DNA from: Apricaphanius iberus | Lineage: Eukaryota; Chordata; Actinopteri; Cyprinodontiformes; Aphaniidae | Assembly: GCA_028564705.1 (NCBI GenBank) | Contig: JAPXFQ010002730.1 | Span: 62,001 to 126,000 of the forward strand | Length of the DNA stretch: 64,000 nt | Reading direction: 5' to 3' | In this document: piece by piece, positions 58,025 through 64,000 of the stretch | Position numbering within the stretch: position 1 is the first letter of the stretch | Layout: the number at the start of each line of letters is the position of its first letter | Notes under the pieces: generated by a model | Database searches by the model: none | Told to the model about the DNA's origin: nothing | The model's input: the letters and a program-made list of their open reading frames with translations, nothing else | Position numbers and translations under genes: made by a program

Positions 58025-59480
58025 AATAACATTTACCAGCCACACAGAGGAGAAAGATTGATCCATCAAATTCCTCTTCACTTTGAGTTCATTTAAAAAA
58101 AAAAATTTAAACAATTTTACCCACAACTTGTCTGACCTACCACATCTGAGCTACCTTTCTCAGGCCTCTTAATCAGCTCAACAGAGGTTAGTGAACGTAG
58201 GTGGAGAGGCATCTTCCAACAAAGTGTAGAAAGTTTAGAAAAAAATAACATCACAAGGCCCGTAAACTCAAAATTCTCCTCTAATTTTTCTTGACCCAAG
58301 AGAAATATTTGGTTATACCAAGCCTTTTTTTGTCTTAGGTATTTGAAATATTCCCTATTATTTCATTAGTTTGTATGTTAGCATTATTTATAATATTTTC
58401 ATTATTTTTCTTTCTTTTTTTAGCAATGTTAACTTAGCTTGGCTGTACCATCTCAGCCATTCTCCTTATATCAGACACCAGTAGTTTCAAAAATGCTGGT
58501 ATGCACAACTTTCAAGCACAAAGATACTCTAAACGTTCAAAGATTATAATTTGAACTGTTTCCAGGGTAACTATCATTTCCACTGTTCATCTGTTTAAAG
58601 CTTTTATATTTTAAAATCTTCCACTCTTATATTTTCACTGACATAATGCATTAAATTGAGAAATGTAATTTTAATACACAAGCGTCAACACATTCTTTGC
58701 TAAATAATATGTGAAACAAGTTTAGTTTCTGCTACTCAGTTTTATTTTTTTCTGTATTTTTACGTTTTCTGTGTATTAAGATAAGAAGCAGGAAGTTATA
58801 GGATAATAATCAAAATGCAACATGAACATTTGAACCAAAATATAAATCTATGTTTGTAGTATCACTTATGCTACAAAACAGTGAGTAACATTGAACACAT
58901 TCTTTAATAATAGAGATAACCATGACCTGGATGAATGAGAATATTCACAGGCTTATTCTTTAATAATACTTGTTTCAGTTGAAGAAAGAATCCCACTTTT
59001 TTATTTACATTAAAGTTGTTATGTGTTTTCTATTAATCAATTTGCTCATGAATTACAACATGTTGGGATTTATACAGAAAACAAATCACAGAAACTCAAC
59101 CAGAGCTAAAACATTTTAAGTAAAGAAGACGGAAAAAACCCATAAAACTTTATTTTAGAACTTTATAAATTTAATGTATCAATCTCAAAATATTATACAA
59201 GTTCTTGGATTTCTTTTACTTAGTGACAGTTCAAATTTTTCCATAAAATTAATTTGTCACCTTGAATAATCCAGCTCCTCTCCCTCTGTTCCTAAATTCC
59301 CTAAAATTAGCAAATTGTTTAAAATTGATGACTTCTCCATTTGATTGGATAAAAAACTATTTATCTCTCTAGATTTTCTGCCTTAAAATATAATCATTAT
59401 GTTTTATAAAAACAAAAACAATTGTCAGATTACTTAATTAAAATGTTCTGCTCTTTTTGCTGTTTCTTTTTTTCAGCTAG
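58025..59480. repeat. Right copy of duplicated spacer
   Basis: Counterpart of 44560-45800; about 300 bp (58850-59190) have no match on the left. No gene seen. Confidence 0.7.
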
Positions 59481-59496
59481 CTCATCTGTGTTTAAT

Positions 59497-59738
59497 TCAC
59501 ACTGAGGATTTGCTGAGATCAGATCCTTCACTGGCTTCCATCCTGCAGTAGCACAGACACGTTCGAAGGCTAAGCAATGAGTCCTTTGCATATAAAAAGA
59601 AACAAAATCAAATCCATACATGGGCCAAGGAGAAACAGGGTAAAAAAAATATCAGCAACTTTAAAATAAAAGCGATTAAAATCTCCTAAGTAAATACAAT
59701 AATTAGCTGCAGGAAGGATTATTATTATATTATATACA
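59497..59738 (-). pseudogene. GPCR exon 3 end, truncated (locus I)
   Basis: The minus strand encodes ILPAANYCIYLGDFNRFYF, TM7-like FFTLFLLGPCMDLILFLFIC and KGLIA before a TAG. It is the duplicate of the pseudogene at 45825-46803 (shared ICK-x-LIA and shared 3' flank). Here the codon after ICK is still Gly, but an added base brings a stop after LIA. Homology ends at an (AT)n run near 59738, beyond which nothing of exons 2 or 1 remains. Confidence 0.8.
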
Positions 59739-60029
59739 TATATATATATAGAAGGCTGTGACACAATGCTTCTCGGACACATCTGATTTGCAGTGCTTCG
59801 CACCAGATGGAAACGACTCCGTTGACTTTAATGGTGGCTGCAGCCGCATATTATGCTTCACTGATATTACACACCACTTTCGCATCCATTGGGAAGGAGG
59901 GGTAAGTGTCACATACTCTTCAGGTAGCGAACCGGGGTCTCCAGGTTCCAGAGAGCACCAATCCTGAATGTGCACCTGTTCAGTGAAATTAACATATTAT
60001 ATTTAACGCAATGGTACCTTACAACCGTA

Positions 60030-62052
60030 GTTGTAATACATAAAAAACAAATTAAAGCAGCAAGCAGCCATGAGCGGCCCTCACAGCTTAGTGTTGCTCC
60101 GCCCTGCGCCGCGACCACGAAACTCACGCATCACTTGATCACCATGTCAACACTAACACCACATCTGATGATAAAATCAGCATGACAAAGTGTATAAAAG
60201 GTTAGAATAGTAGCTTTCAACCAAAATGACCGACTTCATGACGGAAAAGGACCCTGGCTTTAACATTGTCTTGAGGACTCTATAGAAACAACATAAGTTC
60301 TGAATTTCACACTCTTAGTTGAAAGCATTGCCTGATGAAGATTGGTTTTATAATTCTAGTGCTTTGGATGTAGGTCAGACCACCAAATATTTACATACAT
60401 ATCTGTTTAGGGCTAGATTAATATCAGTGTTGTTGAATTTGGAGCAGATCAGATGTGTGTGGAAATTAGAGCCAAACATATTTCCATGGCATGATATGAG
60501 GACTCGCCATGTTGCTACACCCACACCCTCTTTCTGAACCTCTCAGCTCTGTACAAAAAATTAAAGCAGCCTCCCTTCAGTCACTGTCCACAGCAAGATG
60601 TTGATTAAGTAAAAGGATCCAAAGACTGACCTTCCTTACTGAAACACTGCACTTCCTAGTGTGAGAGGGAGTGGCGTAAACTACACCAGTGAATGAGCCA
60701 ATGAATGTCTTCAGATATGGTATATGATGACAGCTTCACACAGCTATCACCTTAAATGTTGAAGTTAATACACGTTGTACATTTATGGCAAGAAGCCTAA
60801 GTACGAGGCCTAGCCACGGCCACCTGGTATAACGCACCAAAATCCTTTTGATAACTTTTGATCCCCAAATCCGTAAGTCTGTCGTTTAGAAGTCTGTGTG
60901 TCAAAAGCTCTAGCAGGAGTTCAATCAAATACATTGTTTGTAAATGGCACAAAATGGCGTGTTTGATTCGAAATGGCTGACTTGCTGTTGGGTTTGGACC
61001 ATGGCTCCAAGATACTTTTTTTGTAGATCCTGAGACATATACACTACATATCTATGTTGAATGACATTGTGGTCAGATGGTATGGCTTGGGGACGGTGTT
61101 TTTAAAGCTTCTAGGGGGCGCTGTGAAGTAATTTGGCAATGCACACCAGATATTAGCATACACAACTCTCCGGGGATGGACTAATATCCATCCTGGATGA
61201 GTTTTAAGGAAATTAGGGTCAAACGTATGGCCGTGGCGTGACATCTCACTTTGCCCAGCCAGTAGAGCCACACCCTTTTTTGAAAACCCTACGTACTCGA
61301 CATATAGTTACCCCTACTGGTTTCCAGCCACTGTGCAACATTATTATCCTTATTTGCTCAACCATGTCAATTCGGGGCCTTTCACGGCAAAACATTACAC
61401 TTCCTTTTCTAAGGGGCGGGGCTGTAGTGATGTCAGCATTTGACCATTTTGGATCATTAGGGACGCAATGAACATCCACCACAAAAGGTTTCATCCATCT
61501 GTGACTTTCTAAAGAGGAGTTATAACGGTTTTAATATTATTGCTGTGTAGTCCAGATTTGAGTGCTGAGTCCGCCTCTTCAGCGTGCTCGAAAACTCAAA
61601 CCTGTGATAGCTGTTGTGTCCCCATACCTGAAGGCCATCTTGACTGATTTACAAGCTGATCGGTTAAAATCTGTAGGAGTAGTTTTATCAAATACTGAAG
61701 CTGAGAAAATAAAAATGGCACATTCAAACTAAGATGGCGACCTTCTGTGCGTTCGGGACCACGACGTTTGGAGGCTTTGGGGTAGGTCTCGAGAAGCTCT
61801 TGCACTGTGCCGAAGGACATGTCTGTACAACCAACTAAGGTCAATGCGGAAGCCATGTTAAAACATTCCAGGTGGTGCCACTGAGCCATTTCTGTTGCGT
61901 TTTTTTTTTAAAACCCATAAAATAAATGTCGCCCTCCCAAATATGGTGAGTTTTTGATAAAGTTTTCCATAAAGGCATTTCATTTGACGGAAGCATAAGA
62001 AATATAGCAGAAACAATAGGCCTTTGCAGCGCTTAGCTGCTTGGGCCCAAAA
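60030..62052. repeat. Two-kilobase interspersed repeat (AAAGCAGCAAGCAGC ... GCTGCTTGGGCCC)
   Basis: The left edge AAAGCAGCAAGCAGCCATGA and the right edge GCGCTTAGCTGCTTGGGCCC are partly inverse. The interior has phrases such as TTCTAGGGGGCGCTGTGAAG, TCCGCCTCTTCAGCGTGCTC, TGTGCGTTCGGGACCACGAC and CATTCCAGGTGGTGCCACTGAG, which I know as a very common teleost repeat. All frames here are short. Confidence 0.7.
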
Positions 62053-62054
62053 AA

Positions 62055-63905
62055 CATGACGTTAATTTTCACAGTAATTAAAACAATGTTTGAATGTGTT
62101 TTTACTGTTAAAAGTAAGGTATATTTTGGTTGATTGATATACAGTTATAAATTGTAAATTCTATTGTGGAATGCATTAATATTTTAATTTATATACAAAT
62201 ATTAGGCAGCTTGTAAGTACCTTTTTTGATCCTGTTTTTTTCCCCACAGGAAATATGACAAATAAATGTAAATTCATGTTTTTCCAATGTATTAGTACTG
62301 TAAAAACAAACACCATTTACCATCTCTCGATATACAGTATTTTAACATATTACAATTATTTACTTTTTTCAATTAAATAACATTGGCCTACACAGGAAGT
62401 TGCAAAATACTTTTCAAATATAGTTTTTAGTATTCTTTATAGTTTTAGTATAATTTTTTGATTTTCATATCAGCTTAATGCCGCTGACATCACTATACTA
62501 ACTGTATCTCATTGCAATATAAATATTTGTTTGACTGAGAAAGATGGATTTTCGACTTGGAGAGCAACTCACGCCCTTCCATATTCTTTTTCCACCTACA
62601 TTTCCGGTTTGAAAAATCTCCCAAAAGGAGGCAATTCTTTTCTAAATCTGTTAAATGTATAGAGGAATATAGGAGACTAAAACTAAAATGTAATAATCCA
62701 ATAGTTTTAGTTGGAGATATATTGAAGCTGCCTGTGGTGGTGGAAGTGACAGTGCTTAAAAAGTGCTCAGTGAACTAACTGCAGTCTGATAAGTCGCATG
62801 TCTGCATCTGGGGAAGGTAACGTACAAGGTATCACAACCACCCAGCAGTGGGCTCTCTCTAAATTCATTAACAACTTTGAGAATTATGACTTCTATCAAG
62901 TAGAGCAACATAGTCATAAGTAACAGATTCCTGAGATGCCAGTCTGGGTGTCACTCTTTATGGTTCATGTAACACAAACACCAAAAAGTTTTACCATGTT
63001 TCCTTCAGATTTGTTGCATTTTTAATTTTTTTTAGCAGGCCCAGTCAATTTCCCTTTGCCCCCCTTCAGTTGCTTATTTTTTATTTGCTTTTCATTTTAT
63101 ACTTTTTAGTTTACTTGTACTCCAGTTTTAACAACTTTCAAAGTCCGATAACCTCCTTTTCAAATAATTGTAGGTATTTGTATGAGAGTGTGTGTTTGTG
63201 TGTGTGTTTGTGGCATTAAGAAAATTAGTTGCTGCCACTTGCTTAACCGCAATGATTATCCAAGAGAGCACATTTTCAGTACTAGCGTTTGATTGACGGT
63301 GCGGTACTTCTGCTGTACAGAAAAAAAAGGTTTGTGTGTGTGTCTTTGGCTGATCGATATTTGAGAACATCACCTCATAAGACTTAATTTCGGCAACTGG
63401 ACTGTTAAGCTTGAAAATAATCCGTGACGCATATTCGTAAGTCAACTTTCTTCAAAGACTAAATAATTATTTTTTGAAAATATGTCTAATAAAATGTATT
63501 GTTTCTAAACACATTTTATTTTGAAATCAGATATTTAAAAGTGTAAGACCTCAAATCTTTTTCTGAATTGTAACAGTACAAAGTCGGAAAAAAGGACTGT
63601 TAGATAAAGTGGTCTCTCTAAATACTCCTTAGGTGTGAGTGTGTGCATGAATGGTTATTTGTTCTTTCTCTCTTTTTCACCCTGTAATCAGGGTTGCCAA
63701 CTATCACTTTGACAGTTAAATGTGGCGTCCCATTTCTAACTAATAAGGGACATACAGACCCCAGCAGGGGACAGGTGCAGAAATAATTTTTAAGGTGTAA
63801 GAATCCATACCTTCGGTTTACTAAACCGTGCACAAGGATTCATAAATCATCTGTGCCTGTATCGGGATTCCTGTCCATTTGATAATTGGTTCTGGCTAAT
63901 TTCTA
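62055..63905. other. AT-rich, no gene recognised
   Basis: Contains a short (TG)n tract near 63185-63215 and low-complexity A/T runs. Frames are short and without motifs. Confidence 0.5.
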
Positions 63906-63910
63906 TTTAT

Positions 63911-63990
63911 GTTGCTCCTTTGGCAGAGTGGTTAATACTCACACTTGGCATTCGGGTGTCAACGGACTGAATCCAGTACTGGGATCGTAT
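63911..63990 (+). repeat. tRNA-like SINE head or tRNA-Leu pseudogene
   Basis: TTGGCAGAGTGGTTAATACTC resembles a tRNA-Leu A box, and TCAACGGACTGAATCCAGTA a decayed B box. The acceptor stem is not convincing. Confidence 0.45.
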
Positions 63991-64000
63991 TATAATATAT

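Noticed and set aside
59909..60127. Possible receptor exon 2 remnant near the truncated 59.6 kb copy (a CTFRIG peptide)
   Set aside because: Only a few residues resemble the family, the flanks do not, and the region enters a common repeat.
63128..63445. 105-codon minus frame with His/Thr/Asn-rich end
   Set aside because: The end is a translated (TG)n tract; the rest has no motif.
1..64000. CRISPR array, operons, bacterial or phage systems
   Set aside because: Split genes, vertebrate repeats and the absence of any spaced short direct repeats rule these out.

Overview
The window is vertebrate genomic DNA, almost certainly from a teleost fish. Genes are split by GT-AG introns, the sequence is AT-rich, and it is full of fish-type repeats: a Tc1/mariner element, hAT-like and Harbinger-like inverted-repeat elements, LINE tails ending in a short simple repeat, Ty3/gypsy remnants and (AC)n/(AT)n microsatellites. 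A percomorph, perhaps a cyprinodontiform, would fit the repeat flavour, but this is a weak inference.

The main content is a minus-strand cluster of small, multi-exon, rhodopsin-class (class A) G-protein-coupled receptor genes of one family. Five loci have complete, phase-compatible open exons: 1208-4136 (263 aa), 15774-16866 (286 aa), 30587-32403 (265 aa), 40063-41642 (264 aa) and 55272-56845 (264 aa). Four more are broken: 10850-11131 (5'-truncated), 26980-27505 (frameshifted, exon 3 only), 45825-46803 (three exons, but a 16-nt deletion and a nonsense codon) and 59497-59738 (exon 3 end only). A further scrap lies at 44692-44775. All coding exons share one architecture: a TM1 exon ending in phase 0, a TM2-TM3 exon ending inside the Arg codon of the E-R motif, and a TM4-TM7 plus tail exon. 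The 16 kb member has an ordinary glycosylatable N-terminus and Asp in TM2. The other members with preserved TM2 have Asn there, and their N-terminus is only about 8 residues.

The right half is a segmental duplication. About 36.4-46.1 kb (3' flank, receptor, pseudogene) matches about 52.2-59.7 kb in the same order and orientation. Each copy has private insertions that order later events: an inverted-repeat element at 37.03-37.94 kb, an LTR-retroelement remnant at 39.1-39.7 kb and roughly 1.3 kb at 43.2-44.5 kb in the left copy, and a retroposon tail at 52.86-53.22 kb in the right copy. A Tc1-like element with an intact 347-codon transposase frame (47.05-48.58 kb) and an hAT-like element (50.01-51.41 kb) lie between the copies.

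Other parts: 4.8-6.4 kb holds a Harbinger-like inverted-repeat element; 8.1-9.1 kb a Ty3/gypsy gag-protease-RT remnant; 9.65-10.8 kb and 51.4-52.2 kb two copies of a retroelement with a small membrane/coiled-coil reading frame; 14.2-15.25 kb and 28.4-29.0 kb LINE reverse-transcriptase remnants; 34.2-36.2 kb three successive coding-like minisatellites; 60.0-62.05 kb a 2-kb interspersed repeat. Long stretches (17.9-21.1, 23.2-25.2, 53.3-55.2, 62.1-63.9 kb) show nothing I can name.

Receptor calls rest on reading exons, splice sites and motifs by eye. Ligands and orthologues are unknown.
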